Assembly (NCBI GenBank): GCA_002116315.1
Contig: KZ107839.1
Location: 2,712,932-2,776,931, forward strand
Source: Epicoccum nigrum
Lineage: Eukaryota > Ascomycota > Dothideomycetes > Pleosporales > Didymellaceae
Reading direction: 5' to 3'
Length of the DNA stretch: 64,000 nucleotides
Every line of letters starts with the position of its first letter. Within the stretch, counting starts at the first letter, position 1. A model generated the notes under the pieces. The model saw only the letters and a list, made by a program, of their open reading frames with translations. It searched no databases and had not been told where the DNA came from. Shown here one piece after another: positions 23,809-35,668 of the stretch. The position numbers and the translations under genes are program-made.

Positions 23809-25619
23809 ATGGCAACTTTTACCAGCATTCCAGATGGCGAGAAACCTTCAATCAGCGTTCACCCAGCCAACAAGATCGCAAAGATCAATGACAACATCTA
23901 TGGCGGTTTTACAGAGTAAGCTTTCGTCCAATAAGCCTAGGTCGTGGCGGGATTGTGCGCAGAGCCGCATTGACCGAAATCTAGGCACATGGGACGCTGC
24001 ATTTACGGCGGCATCTACGACCCTGGCAACCCTTTGTCAGACGAGAATGGTTTCCGCAAAGACGTCATCGAGGCGTTTCAAGAACTGAAAGTACCTGTTG
24101 TTCGCTACCCAGGTGGTAACTTTGTCGCAACTTACGACTGGAGAGATGGCATTGGTCCTAGGGATCAGAGGCCTGCAAGGTAGGGCATCCATATTCTTCC
24201 GGTTCCGGGTGGTCATGCTCCGAACGCGCGAGTACCTCCGATGGGTCTTCTAAGATTCATGAAACACGTGTAGTGTGCTAACGATTAAGGCAGGCCAGAA
24301 CTTGCTTGGATTGGAACAGAAACCAATGAGTTCGGCACTGATGAGTTCATGAAATGGTGTGAAGTTGTCGGTACAGAGCCTTACCTTTGCCTCAATTTTG
24401 GTACCGGAACACTGGCTGAAGGTAATCACCAACGCTCAACTGTCGTATGACCGTGCACTGACGAACAACGCAACAGCTTTGGGGTGGCTTGAGTACTGCA
24501 ACTCAGATCGTGACTCTTACTACGCTAATCTTCGCCGCAAGAATGGTCGTGAGAAGCCATATAACGTAATGATCTCTCTGCACTAGCATCTCAACACGTG
24601 CTGACGACATCCAGGTCAAGTACTGGGCTCTTGGTAACGAGTGCTGGGGACCATGGCAAGTCGAGCAAATGACCAAGGAGGACTACGCCAAGAAAGCCTG
24701 GCAGTGGGCCAAGGCCCTCAAGCTCCTGGACCCGACGATTACCCTCATCCTCTGCGGTGAGACCGGCACCTCATCATGGGACTACTACGTCCTCAACAAG
24801 TGTGTCAAATGGTCCGTCCACGGTCTGAGTGGCGACACCACCAAATCCTTCATCGACATGCACAGCATCCATATCTACACAGCCGACAACGAGCACCTGC
24901 CCAATGCCACCGCACCTCGGGCAGCAGAGCGCGCCATTCAGATGACGAGCGCCCTCATTGATCTTGCGCGCATCGAGAACAAGGTCCCTGAAACCGTGCC
25001 TAGGCCAACTATCTGCTTCGACGAGTGGAACGTCTGGGACCCCGTGCGCGCGCCCGGCGAGGAGGGCGCAGAGGAGAAGTACACGCTCTCCGATGCCCTC
25101 GCCGTCGCCGTGTTCCTAAACGGCTTCATCCGACAGGCTAAGGACATGGGCATGGCCAACATCGCACAGTCTGTCAACGTCATCTCGCCGCTCATGACGA
25201 GCAAGGATGGACTCATCAAGCAGACTATCTGGTGGCCTTTGCTGCTGTTCAGCAAGTACATGCGCGGGCACACCATTGCTATAAATGTCAAGTCGCCCGA
25301 GTACACTGGCCGCACAAACCCGAGCTGGATCCGGGGGACTATCGAGACGCCTTATCTCGATGCTTGCGCTGTTGCTGGAGAGGATGGATGGCTGAATCTG
25401 GCTGTTACTAATGTCAGTGAGGAGAGGGACTTTGAAGTTGATCTGAGTGGGCTGAAGGCGGATAAAGTGGAGGTTCACACTGTTACCGGCGAGCATGTTC
25501 AGGTTACTAATACTGCCGAGGATCAGCAGGTAGGTATTCAGGAGAGTGAGTGGGATGGAAAGGGTACTTATACTTTCCCTAAACACTCTTTCACTTTGCT
25601 TAGGTGGAAGGCGATATAA
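23809..25619 (+). CDS. Intracellular alpha-L-arabinofuranosidase, GH51
   Basis: Exons 23809-23915, 23985-24179, 24294-24421, 24477-24565 and 24615-25619; 507 residues. No signal peptide (MATFTSIPDGEKPSI), matching the intracellular GH51 subgroup of about 500 residues rather than the larger secreted one. Landmarks: NIYGGFTEHMGRCIYGGIYD, VVRYPGGNFV, NEFGTDEFMKWC, ALGNECWGPW with the acid/base Glu182, and CFDEWNVW with the nucleophile Glu310. The C-terminal beta-domain ends KHSFTLLRWKAI. It releases terminal L-arabinose from arabino-oligosaccharides taken up by the cell. The divergent sugar transporter and CreA-type motifs between them suggest a carbon-repressed uptake-and-hydrolysis pair. All splice sites are GT-AG and phase-consistent. 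Confidence 0.94.
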
Positions 25620-25902
25620 CTAAAATTTTACTTGACCATAGACAGGTAGATTTGGAATTGTACTCCAGTGCTGGCACTTGGAAATCGTCTGTTTCGATCA
25701 CGTATGAATAAATAACTGATTCAGATATCCGGCTGGGTAGACGAGTAAATACAGTGCAGCCATAGAGAAATAAGAAAATACAATACAATCATTGCTGCCT
25801 GACCTTTCAGTACTCTCAAAGAAAAAGGAGTAAACAATCCAAGCGAAAATGCTGTTGCCAGAAAGAGTGCCATGGTGTATCCTATCACCGTATGACACAT
25901 TT
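25620..25902. other. Short intergenic gap
   Basis: Space between the 3' ends of the GH51 gene and the CorA-like pseudogene, which converge. Nothing else is seen. Confidence 0.6.
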
Positions 25903-27310
25903 TCAGGCCCTTTCCCTCGTAGCCCTCGGTATAAGCCTTATCTCTTCTTCTCTTGCTGAAACTATAATCCTCTTTGATCCCAAAAATACCGTCAATGCGA
26001 TGAATATAAGGAGGAAAGTCACGGCGACGAGGCCATATAGCAGAATGCCAAGGTTGACAAACCGAGTCTGCATACTTAGTACAGTGGCAGATATAGACAG
26101 GGGTAACACGCAGGTGGCCAGGATCGTCAGACGACTGAGGTTTTTAGCTTGATGGTTGTTGTAAATATCCGTATGGGTAAGTCCACCTTTGATTAGTCTC
26201 TGTATGTGATAGGTCAGCTCTCGCCTGTTCGATTCAAACTCTTCTTCAAAGTTCTTAAAGAGTATGGCCTCGGTAATCGCACGAGTTGCGGTGTGGTTCG
26301 TTTCCAAACGCTTTTCCATTTTGCAGATGAGCCACGGGATCGCCAGACGAAGTTCATCAAATGATATCTCGAGACTCCGGAGAATTTGCTCAGCGACTGT
26401 GTATTGCAGTTCGGGACTTGGATGTCTACATATAGTCAGCGTGCGTACACATTCAGACACTAATATGCACTGACGGAGCTCCATTCTCTTTGTCCATATG
26501 ACTCACGATGGTGTCGAGATACGTGACATTCAGTTCAAATGTAGCCATGAGGATGCTGACTATCGTAAGTCTCAACGCGACGGCCTGAATATCCTTGTGC
26601 TGGTTCTTCTGAATTGTGTGTTCGATGTGGGCCGCCCATCTCTGCCCTGCGTCAAAACCGTTATTCTCAACATTGGGCCTTTGGGTAAAGTTGAACACCA
26701 AACGCCAGACAGAGCACCTTTGCTTCTTCCCAGAATTCTCTTGCCTCCGATGAGTATAGCAAATTATTTGTGAAAGTCAGCTTTTACACAGCGGCGTCAA
26801 GGGGCATATATGCAAATTTTGAGGGTAGTCACCTCCCTTTCTAGCATTGTGAAAGCAACAAGAATCTTCTCGTTACTTCCACTTCTTGTCAAGCAAGTAT
26901 GCGATACAAATACCACCATAACGAACCACTCTGGCTGGATGTTTTCCTTGAAGAGTTTGCTCAGAACAGGTAGAGAATAGACCTTTGAGTAACTATTCCC
27001 CGGGAAATTGGTTTCGCCTTGATACCTATACTGAAATTGAAAGGGAGTACAGAACGGGCTGGTGCACCTGGAATATAATTTGAGCTCATCCCTGTAGTGG
27101 CCTTCTGGCGGTCGTCAAGTCAACGTCTCGGAAGAACTTCTTCTGGCAGTCTCCTCTGAAGAAATTAGTCGTGGTGATCATTGAAAATGACTCAGATGGC
27201 TTGATCTGCGTTCGGTCAAGAGCTTTGAAAAACTGAACGATGTGCAAATGGAACGTTGATTCAATATGGTGTGCAATGGTCTGAGCGAAGGTTTTGCGCA
27301 CTCCCGTCTG
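25903..27310 (-). pseudogene. CorA-like membrane protein gene, frameshifted
   Basis: The C-terminal exon (26425-25903) codes a coiled, charged stretch, then LTILATCVLPLSISATVLSM and LLYGLVAVTFLLIFIALTVF: two closing membrane helices of the fungal CorA-like (Mg2+ transporter-like) superfamily. A 97-bp intron (donor 26522, acceptor 26426) joins it to AAHIEHTIQKNQHKDIQ. Upstream, an in-phase intron links PEWFVMVVF...AFTMLERE to LLYSSEAREFWEEAKV and FGVQLYPKAQ, but that frame stops at about 26680 and the AAHIEHT segment continues in another frame without room for an intron. A second shift separates CQKKFFRDV from PPEGHYRDELKLYSRC near 27105. Two unexplained frame changes argue for a decayed gene; an assembly error is the alternative. 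The 5' end is uncertain and may reach about 27660. Confidence 0.5.
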
Positions 27311-28925
27311 TCAAACAATTATAGGTAGGTTGGGGCTGGCAGTCATGCTTCTTCACGGCGTGTACGCTGCGGCCGCCTGAACTGTCTGTCAGCTCACCTA
27401 GGAACAGCAATAAACTGTAGAGTTCCCAGGTAATGAAGAATATTGAGCCTTTCCGGTCTCAACAAGGTGCGAGCTCAATTTATGAATGTGTGCCTGCTGA
27501 GTGAGCAGCCTGTCACTGAGAAACAAAATCGGGAAAAAGACATGAAATGAGGCAAATAAACCCCGGATCTGTGTTAATAGACACAGAAAACAAAAGGAAA
27601 GGAGGAAAGTTACAGTAAATCCGCCTATGTATCGTAGTGCACCCACCCGGGTCAAAATACGCAAAGAGGACTAACAAATATCCATTTCTGCAAATGACGC
27701 GAGAAAGTAGAAAAATTCCCTCATTGCCTTCACATTCGTGCATTGCTGGCAAATTGGAGTATACCTTATAGCGCTAGCCTCAGAAGCCCTACCTTGAACC
27801 GTAACTGAACTTTGCCCCCAATTTTGACTCTGACAGCTAATTCGAAGGTTAAAGCATACGGCATCTAGTCACCTCCGACCTAACGCCGCGAACGCTGCAG
27901 AGTTTATCACCAAATCTCGTCTTTTGATTGGTCGATACTGAAGAACCGTAAGACGTATCAGGAACAGAACACAGCTTATAAGTTGTGACTGCCTCTAGCT
28001 TTGTGGAAACTCTCTATTTCCAGTACACTCGGCGTCCGGTCGGCTGTGGAAAGGTGCTATGGAGGTACTGCTTCGAAGTTTTCCCTCAAGTCAAGAAAGC
28101 ATAGGTAGCGTCGGACAGATATTCGGCCAGCTCATAAGTGCCATGATCTACACATGGTGTGCCAAATACCTGCGACTATCATACAGAGATAACCAGCGAC
28201 TGATCCTTCGGCAGATAAGCGCATTCTCAGCGCCGAGTGACATCGCAGGAACATCGCGCTTTACTTTCCCCGGGCGGCTGTTTCGTATTTCCAAAGGCTC
28301 CGAGCAGTTGGGAAAAAGCAAATAGAAGGCGACCAATCAGCTGCGCATACAGAAAAGATTCCTTGAGGACATCTCCCGTCGATCTACAGTACACGGATGC
28401 TCGAATTTGAAGTTTGTTGTTCCGAAAGTCTAGCTTGCGACCTTCCGCCCTGCATGATGTAAAGTTTCGGGAAGGAGCGACTCGGAGCTTGGGAGAGGCA
28501 GGACGGACGCCATACGTCTCTGAGGTTACTAGTCTACCCGTATCTTCAGAGAAACGTGTCGAACGCCAATCCCGCTCAACCGAGTTGCTCAGCAAGCGCC
28601 TCTATAATTTCACGCTTTCAGCCTAGCAGGGAACTCCATGCAACGTAGAAGCACTAGAAAGAAGGCTCTATAGCAAAGTAGTAAATGATCTGACTTTACT
28701 TTTTCGTTCCAGTACCCAAGGCAAGCTCAGCATCATCCTCACCAAAGCCACGTCAACAGATCTTCATTCGTAGAACATGTCAAAATTGTCACGGCGTTCG
28801 AAGAGCGCTAACATGCGTCCAGAATCTCGGTTAACGAAAAAGCAATGAACAGCGGAATTCGTTCCATCATCGCAGCCTACGACAACCCCACTTGCTCCAT
28901 CCCACTTTCCACTTCCCCTTATCAC
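27311..28925. other. No supportable gene
   Basis: AT-richer region upstream of the CorA-like pseudogene. A hydrophobic frame on the minus strand (27398-27664) may be a relic of its 5' end. Frames at 28059-28325 (plus) and 28227-28595 (minus) overlap and show no domain. Confidence 0.45.
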
Positions 28926-30397
28926 TCACGGCGCACTCTCCTGCTCCCACCTCGGATAATCCGTATAGCAAATCGTATTATCCTCGAAGGGCCCATAAAA
29001 CCTCCTCCGATCATACATCGCCAGTGGAAGCCCGTGCTTCAGCCTCTCCGGCAGGTCCGGATTGCTGATGAAGAACCTGCCATACAGCAGCGCATCGTAT
29101 TTTCCTGATTCGAGTACGCCCCACGAGTTTTTCGCATCGAAGCCGCCGGCAGAGAAGAAGGGCGTGCTGCCGAAGATCGAACGAAACGGAGTCAGGTCGA
29201 TCGAGCTGAGGCCCCAGGAGTCGAGGAACTTTTGTTTTTCGGATTCGCTGTGGATCTGTTCGTAGCGCTGTGGCGGGTTAGCGTTGGTGAGGAGGAAGGA
29301 AGGAAGGAAGGAAGGAAGGAAGGAAAGAAGGATGGGGGTACAGACGGGTTCGATGAAGCTCACGTAGGAGAGCTTTGGGAGAGCTTCTTTTAGCTTGCGG
29401 CAGAGTGTGGTCCATGTCTCCATGCGCTGCTCACAGCGGATCTGGTTGAATAGGCCGAAGGGGGAAAGCCTTATGGCCAGGTTCTCCTCGCCGATCGCCT
29501 TGCTCAGCTCTTCCATGAGCTCGAGTGTGAATGTACATCGCTTCTCCGGGCTGCCACCGTAGGCATCAGTCCGCTTGTTGACATTCGAGGCGAGGAACTG
29601 CTCTGGAAGATAGCCATTTCCACCGTGCACTTCAACTCCATCAAAACCGCATTCCATAGCCCACTTGGCCGTGCGCACATAATCTTGGATTGTCTTCTTT
29701 ATGTGCTCTACGGTGAGCTCGATGGGTGGGTTGTCGACGTAGCGCACTTGCTTGGTGGTATGTGGGGGTGGGTACGCGAAGACCTCATTTGGATCATCCC
29801 AGGGTAGGCCAGAAGGGCTGACGATAGGAGTCCCCGTCATCTGTGGGATATTGGCTCGTCCAGAGTGCCTTCAGTTGGTTAGTGTGGAAGTTTAAGCTTG
29901 TCGATGAGTGACATACCACAGCTGCATGTATGCAAAGCCGCCTTGCGCATGAATAGCGTCGGCAATCTTTCTCCAGCCGGCTTTCTGCTCCTCAATGAAT
30001 AGACCTGGTACACCTGGCATACCATTACCCTGTCATACATATTTAGCTTCGACGAGCCTCCAATATTAATTATCAGTTTGATATTGGCTAAGATATCCTA
30101 AAAGTAGAGAAATTCAACTGCGGTATATAATCAAGGTGAACCTACCTCAAGTGACGGCGACACACCCTCAGTAATAATCAGTCCGCCCTTTGTAGCGCGT
30201 TGAGTGTAGTACTCGACCATGAGATCGTTTGGAAGCCAGATGCGATTTGGCTTCTCGGGGGTGCTCTCCGCTTCGAGCGGTGTTCCACGGTTCCTGGTCA
30301 AAGGTGCGAGTATCACTCGATGCTCAAGCTTGATTTTGCCATTGCCGATGGTCAATGGCTCAAAAAGCTTGGAAGCTTGGCCTACTGGAATTGTCAT
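28926..30397 (-). CDS. NADH:flavin oxidoreductase, old yellow enzyme family
   Basis: Exons 30397-30146, 30029-29917, 29868-29346 and 29267-28926; 409 residues. The first Met fitting the family is at 30397 (MTIPVGQASKLFEPL). FMN-barrel motifs: RVILAPLTRNR, GLIITEGVSPS, GFAYMQLWHSGR, CGFDGVEVHGGNGYLPEQF, NKRTDAYGGS, FFSAGGF and DALLYGRFFISNPDL. These match ascomycete OYE-type ene-reductases that reduce activated C=C bonds with NAD(P)H; many act in stress response or specialised metabolism. The last intron (29268-29345, donor GTCTGT, branch GCTAAC) carries a GGAA microsatellite and is 78 bp, a multiple of three without a stop, so retention would insert 26 residues without a frame break. Confidence 0.9.
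29291..29330. repeat. (GGAA)n microsatellite inside an intron
   Basis: About eight GGAA units in the last intron of the old yellow enzyme gene. On the coding strand it is a TTCC pyrimidine run upstream of the branch point. Confidence 0.9.
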
Positions 30398-31809
30398 ACT
30401 GACGGATGTGCTTAGGGTTGATGAGACAGATTGCGTGCTTGAATGGTGATGTTCCAGAGAAGGAAGGGTTACACGCTCAAGTATAAACGCTCGTCGCATG
30501 CAATTATGCGAAAGTGGGCACCGAGACGCGTGCTGGATCGAAACGCTGGACAACCCGCCCGTCAAACATAAGGAGTTGGCTTGTAACGGAAGCCATAGCT
30601 GTTGATCTCTAACGCGAAGGAGCAATATACAATACCCCTGAAGTTGCTCTCACGAGACTCGCGGGACAGCTTGAAGGATTTCTTATCGCCCGGGTGCTGT
30701 CTTCATATTGATACCGCCGAGCCTTTCATGTGGGGTCAACTGTGTTCGCGATTACTCGATCTGATAACCTGTCTGCGTATCTTATGCCAACTTGGCAGCG
30801 ATATACACAAATATGAGCAACCTGTCTCTTGACTGAGTCGTAATTGCATTGCGATGGCCCCTAACTGATATATGGGATCCTTGAATGTCGTTGGCTTCGG
30901 ACCCAAGCGTGCCGTGATCATCGTTTTCTGACATGCCTAGGTGGAAAAGTGGACACTTCTGCACACGGACTTCTTGGACAGGGATGTTATCGACTGATAC
31001 CCACTGCGGCCGGCTTCCGGATGCTGGAGCACGAACACGAGCTCGAGCTTGGCGTCGCAATCGAGCAAAACGGAACCTTCCAGCGCACGCAAGTGATTGG
31101 TGGGCAGCATTCTACCGGTGATCCTACATGCGCGTTGCTGTTTCGCATCACAAGTAATATTGTCTGCTCGGTGTTGGTTTGTTTCCTCCAACGCCTTTTG
31201 TGCGGAAGGCGAGCTTGCTTCGTAGTGAACAGAGGCTCGTATGCAGATGATCTGCTTCGTGGCGATCACGATGCATCATTCCTTCGACGGCTGTAGTTCG
31301 GACTCTTTCACGCGAACACCCAGGTGTTGGCGTGTTGCCTTGCATATTCGATTGGCTGTAGACGTAGCTCAGCGCCCCTCTCTTCCTACCCGCCCCCAGG
31401 GCACCGACCAAGCTCCTTTCAGGCTCGCTTACTGAGTAGTGGGTATGCGTGTGAAAGAGAATCTACCTACCGCACCTGCGTCAACTGCATGGCAAGCTTT
31501 GCCAGATCAAGAGCTTGGTCGGAATGCGCCATTGTTACATCGCCGTATAGGCCGATCGTTATAAGGGGTCTCGAGTATAGTCGCTTCTCCTGAGCGCAAC
31601 GTTGCGTGGGTTATGAGACGGCAAGGATCGTCTGCAGACATCAGGAATGGGCCGCCTTTATACGTTCGGGTAGATGGAGTTGGGGTGGCCTGAGGCGGAA
31701 TAGGCCCCAAGGGGCGGCCCGGGAAATCTGGTGGTAAGCTTCAACAGTATATCCACCCGCATCGCAATTGACAGATGAACACACCGATCAGAGTCTACCA
31801 CATGTCGAA
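30398..31809. other. Intergenic region between divergent genes
   Basis: About 1.4 kb upstream of both the old yellow enzyme (minus) and the rhodopsin-domain gene (plus). Overlapping frames at 30782-31296 on both strands have no domain. No gene is called. Confidence 0.5.
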
Positions 31810-33095
31810 ATGGCAACGCCCGCTGCGTCTCCACTCCCAGGCTACACTTCGGACCTGCTCCATCCCAAGGATGAGATCAGAACGATCAACATGGCCACAC
31901 AGGCCCTCACATTGGCTTTTTGTTCGGTATTCGTGTGGATCAGAGGGTACCACAAGTACAAGACGATTGGTCTGGACTTCGCTGTCGACGACTGTAAGTG
32001 TGCACCTACCTACCTTAAACCAAGTGCTGACCGGCAACAGACCTGACTCTGGCTTCCTGGCTTTTGATGACTGGGTACTGCATCTCGGGGTTTATTCGTA
32101 CGTACTGAAGCGTACATGTAACAAGCATTCGTGCTAACCAAAGCAGTCAGTATCCATGGTGGAGGGTACCACATGTGGGACATTTCGAAAGAAACGGCCG
32201 AAAAGTTTCTCCAAACCGCATACGCCGCCACAATATTCTACGCGCCTATGACTTTGGCCATCAAGCTAAGCCTTCTGACGCTAATCGCTCGAATCTTTTC
32301 ACCGTACAAGAAGAGGATGCAAGGCATCTATGCACTCGGAGGGTTGCTCGTGATATACTATATCATCTCGCTCGTACTCAAGGTCCGCATATGTTGGCCA
32401 ATATCTGCATACTGGCAGGGTGATCAGAGCAAGTGTTTGAACCAGTCGGCAGTCATCACGGCGGATTCCATCATTTCCACGGTTACTGATGCGATCATCC
32501 TGCTTTTGCCACTTCCATTGACCTGGTCTTTGCAGCTCCCTACAAGGAAGAAGCTTCGCGTCGGCGGTATGCTTGCTGTCGGTGGCCTTGCGACTGCTTT
32601 CAGTGCATGGAGACTCAATTTGATTCTGACGAACGGGAAATCGACAGACATGACAATTTTGTTCGTCCAGGTAGTGATGTCAGGGTACGTCGAACGGTGT
32701 TGAGTTCACTCTCCAGCGTGCTAATGATAAACAGAAACGCTGAGGCTGGCATTGCCCTTATTTGCACCTGTCTGCCTGCGTTTGTCGCCCAATTCAACAT
32801 CTTGAGGGATCGCGTTGGCTATGGATCTAGTCGTAGCCGGGGTACAGATAACGCAGGAGAATCTTCAGGGGGTCCAAGATTGTCGACCTTCAGGCACTCG
32901 AACTTGGGAACGATGAAGTCCAAGAAGCATCACGATCCAGAGACTTGGTCTGACGAAGCAGAATTGGTGACTCAGGTGCGATCTTCTATGGAGCGCGAAT
33001 CGAACAAGACCGGAGGCATTGTGAGAAGAGTTGAGGTTACACATACTGTGTCGTATGCTGGTGACTCGGACGACGGAAGGAGATCCCCAGTATGA
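31810..33095 (+). CDS. Rhodopsin-domain integral membrane protein (Pth11-like group)
   Basis: Exons 31810-31993, 32041-32097, 32147-32684 and 32735-33095; 379 residues. The start is the ATG at 31810 (MATPAASPLPGY); the open frame further upstream uses only non-ATG codons. Seven hydrophobic segments are visible: from ALTLAFCSVFVWIRGY through YLTLASWLLMTGYCI, TIFYAPMTLAIKLSLLTLIARIF, GLLVIYYIISLVLKV, SVITDA-type helix 5, GMLAVGGLATAFSAWRL and ALICTCLPAFVAQF. The motifs FYAPMTLAIKLSLL and SSRSRG tail match the fungal rhodopsin domain family that includes Pth11-type receptors without CFEM. The C-terminal roughly 100 residues are cytosolic, Ser/Arg-rich. Ligand and signalling role unknown. Confidence 0.88.
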
Positions 33096-33788
33096 TGGAG
33101 AGACGAAAATCTGCGCACTTTCGATCCGAGCGGCTACTGCGTTTTTTCTCACAACGATAGTACCCGCAAAATGAATTGCTGCCAATGTTAATTGTTCTTA
33201 TCCATATTTACTGACAGTTTTCTTTGGGAAGGCCATGGAATCCCCAATCTCTATATTGACACAGGCTGGTAGTCACCGACCATGCATCGATGCATCGGTC
33301 ATGACATTTACAGTGTATTATAATTGAACTTCAGTGCAAAAGCCTTTTTACGGCACTGGCAGCAGGTGATACGTTTCAGCGGCTGCAAGCAATCGCTTGG
33401 GTCCATTGCTTCCGGGATCGCCTCAAGACTCAGGCGGTGTCGTTGTAAAAACATTTCGTATCGTCTGTGAATTTTTTTTGGGATTCCTATTAATATAAGC
33501 TTGTTTGATTTGCATGGTCCTTCGTGTTAAGCATGTGAAGTGTGGATGAATGTAAGTATGGGAAGGAAGTTGGTAGGTGTGATGCGATGCGATGAGGGGT
33601 ACCTACTTGATTAGGAAGGAAATAGAAAAGTGTCGAACACAGTTGCCCTTTGCCCTTCGGCCTGACCATGATGACTCAGCAACAGTGCACAGACTTGGCC
33701 TGACGCTTGAGTTGGATTTGAGACTTTGCAAAATTTCATTGATAATCATATGCTCTTGACTACGCCAAAGGAGAGTGCATCCCTCTTC
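33096..33788. other. Convergent 3' intergenic region
   Basis: About 0.7 kb between two gene 3' ends. A short dyad around ATGCATCGATGCAT lies at about 33283-33296. No gene is seen. Confidence 0.55.
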
Positions 33789-35668
33789 TCACCGCCATGT
33801 GTTGCTCACGCTCGCAGTAGCTTGGCAGGCCGGCACCGTGTAAGCCCTGTTAGGATCGCTTTCCCAGGATGACGTGCCTGAGCTTGATACCTTGACAAAC
33901 TTGTACTGTATCGCCTGTCCAGGCGTCATCTTTAGCGTAATACTCCAGACCGGGTTGCTTGAGGTGTATTGACTCGCACTCAGCGCCGGTGCACTTCCCA
34001 CATTCCAGTTTCCTAGCTGCGCCGTATTGCCAGCGATCTTGATTGTATCGCCAGGCACAGTGGCAATTTTCTCGGTGAACGAAACGGATACAGCAGTAGG
34101 ACACGCTTCGCGAATAGTGCTTGAAATGAATGTGGTGGGTGTAGCCGCGGTTGTTGTAGCCGTGGTTGTTGTAGAGCCGCTGGAGGCGAGCAGCACGATG
34201 GGCTCGCCATTGACAAAATTCACGCAGGCCTGTCCATTGCCATCCGAAGTCACGGTCGCTCCGTTACCGTACACATTAGTCCACCGGCCGTTTGCTCTCT
34301 GCGTGTTCAAACAGACTTGGGCGTTGGAGCTGCCGCCTGAGTTGGTGGTGATAACGATCAGATTACCTCCCGCACGGCTCCAGCCGTATGCAGTGTCGGC
34401 GACATATAAGTGGACATGATCGTTTGAAGCTAGACCGCCTGCAGCCTTGCGTGCAGCAGTGAGCTTGGCGATGGACTGGTACAGATTCGTGTTGGTGTTG
34501 AAGTTGCTACGCCACAAGTCTTCCCGGTTGGCGGGATCAGCGCCACCAGCATAACCCTGTTCGGTGCCATAGTACAGGATTGGGATGCCTCGGGACAGGA
34601 TTACAAATGCTAGTGCATTCTTAAGCAGGGTCTGATCGTTCTTCTGGTTCAGCCAGCGCGGGTTGTCGTGGTTGTCAAGGAATGTGCCCAGCGCTGCAGG
34701 ATCTGGGAATGTTGAGCTAACGGTGTTGATCATATCCACAAGTGCCTGCGATGAGCCCTTCTGCTGGTAGAAATTGTTCATGGGGTAGTAAACTGCGTAG
34801 TTGAGAAGACCAGGCATCAAGTTTGCGTATCCGGCAAGGTAAGCTGGATCTCCGTCAAAGACTTCACCAATTGAGTAGGCCCCAATGGCGTTTGCAAAGC
34901 CAGGCCAGAAGTCTTTTTCAACGTGCTTGACAGTATCGATGCGGACGCCATCAAAACTGTATTCTTGCATAAGCCAGCTGACCCATGTATTATAGAGAGT
35001 ACGAAGTTCAGACTTCTGCGTATAGACATCTGGTAGGTTGGCGATACGGCAGTTCTCAACACTAGTCTGGTTTGAGTAGTCAATTACACAAGAGGTGTGG
35101 TATGAAGAGGCCTGGTTCAACGGCGCTGGACTGTTGTCTGCGATGTTCGCAAAGCCCATGTGATTGGCTACCACATCGACCATCATGTAGATGCCCTAGC
35201 GCCAGATAAGTAGATGTAGGTCAATTGCATGCATACGAGACCCACCTTTGAGTGTGCCGTGCTGACAAGACTCTTCAGATCGGCTGCAGAGCCATAGTTG
35301 GAGTTGATACCGTACAGGTCCTGTGCCCAATACCCATGGTATCCGTCTGCGCTGTCTAAAAAACGGTGAGCAGATTGTGAAGAGCTGATGATAGAGCGGT
35401 ACGTACTCGTAATTACTGGGGTGATCCAAATCGCATCAAAGCCAAGGCCTTTGATATAGTCGAGCTTCGATTCCAGGCCCTTGAATGTACCGCCGCAGTA
35501 CTTCCCGAGGTTGCTACATGCTGCACCGCCAGTGTCGCTACTGCTCCGGGCAACTCGGTCCGTGAGCACGAAGTATATGCTACGCGACTTCCACGCCGCA
35601 GTATCAGCTGCATGGACCAGGGCAGTGACATGCAATAGTGCAGCGATAACGGTTCTTAAGAGCAACAT
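33789..35668 (-). CDS. Secreted alpha-amylase, GH13 with C-terminal CBM20
   Basis: Exons 35668-35407, 35355-35246 and 35195-33789; 592 residues. A signal peptide is clear (MLLLRTVIAALLHVTALVHA, then ADTAAWKSRSIYF). The GH13 barrel shows DVVANHMG, GVRIDTVKHV with nucleophile Asp211, GEVFDGDP with acid/base Glu235 and FLDNHDNPR with Asp301. After a Thr-rich linker near residue 475, a CBM20 starch-binding module runs to the end (IAGNTAQLGNWNVGSAPALS, YKFVKVSS, WESDPNRAYTVP). The enzyme should cut internal alpha-1,4 bonds in extracellular starch and bind granules. It is divergent from an AA13 LPMO with a near-identical CBM20; the shared promoter holds an AmyR-type site. No defects seen. Confidence 0.96.
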
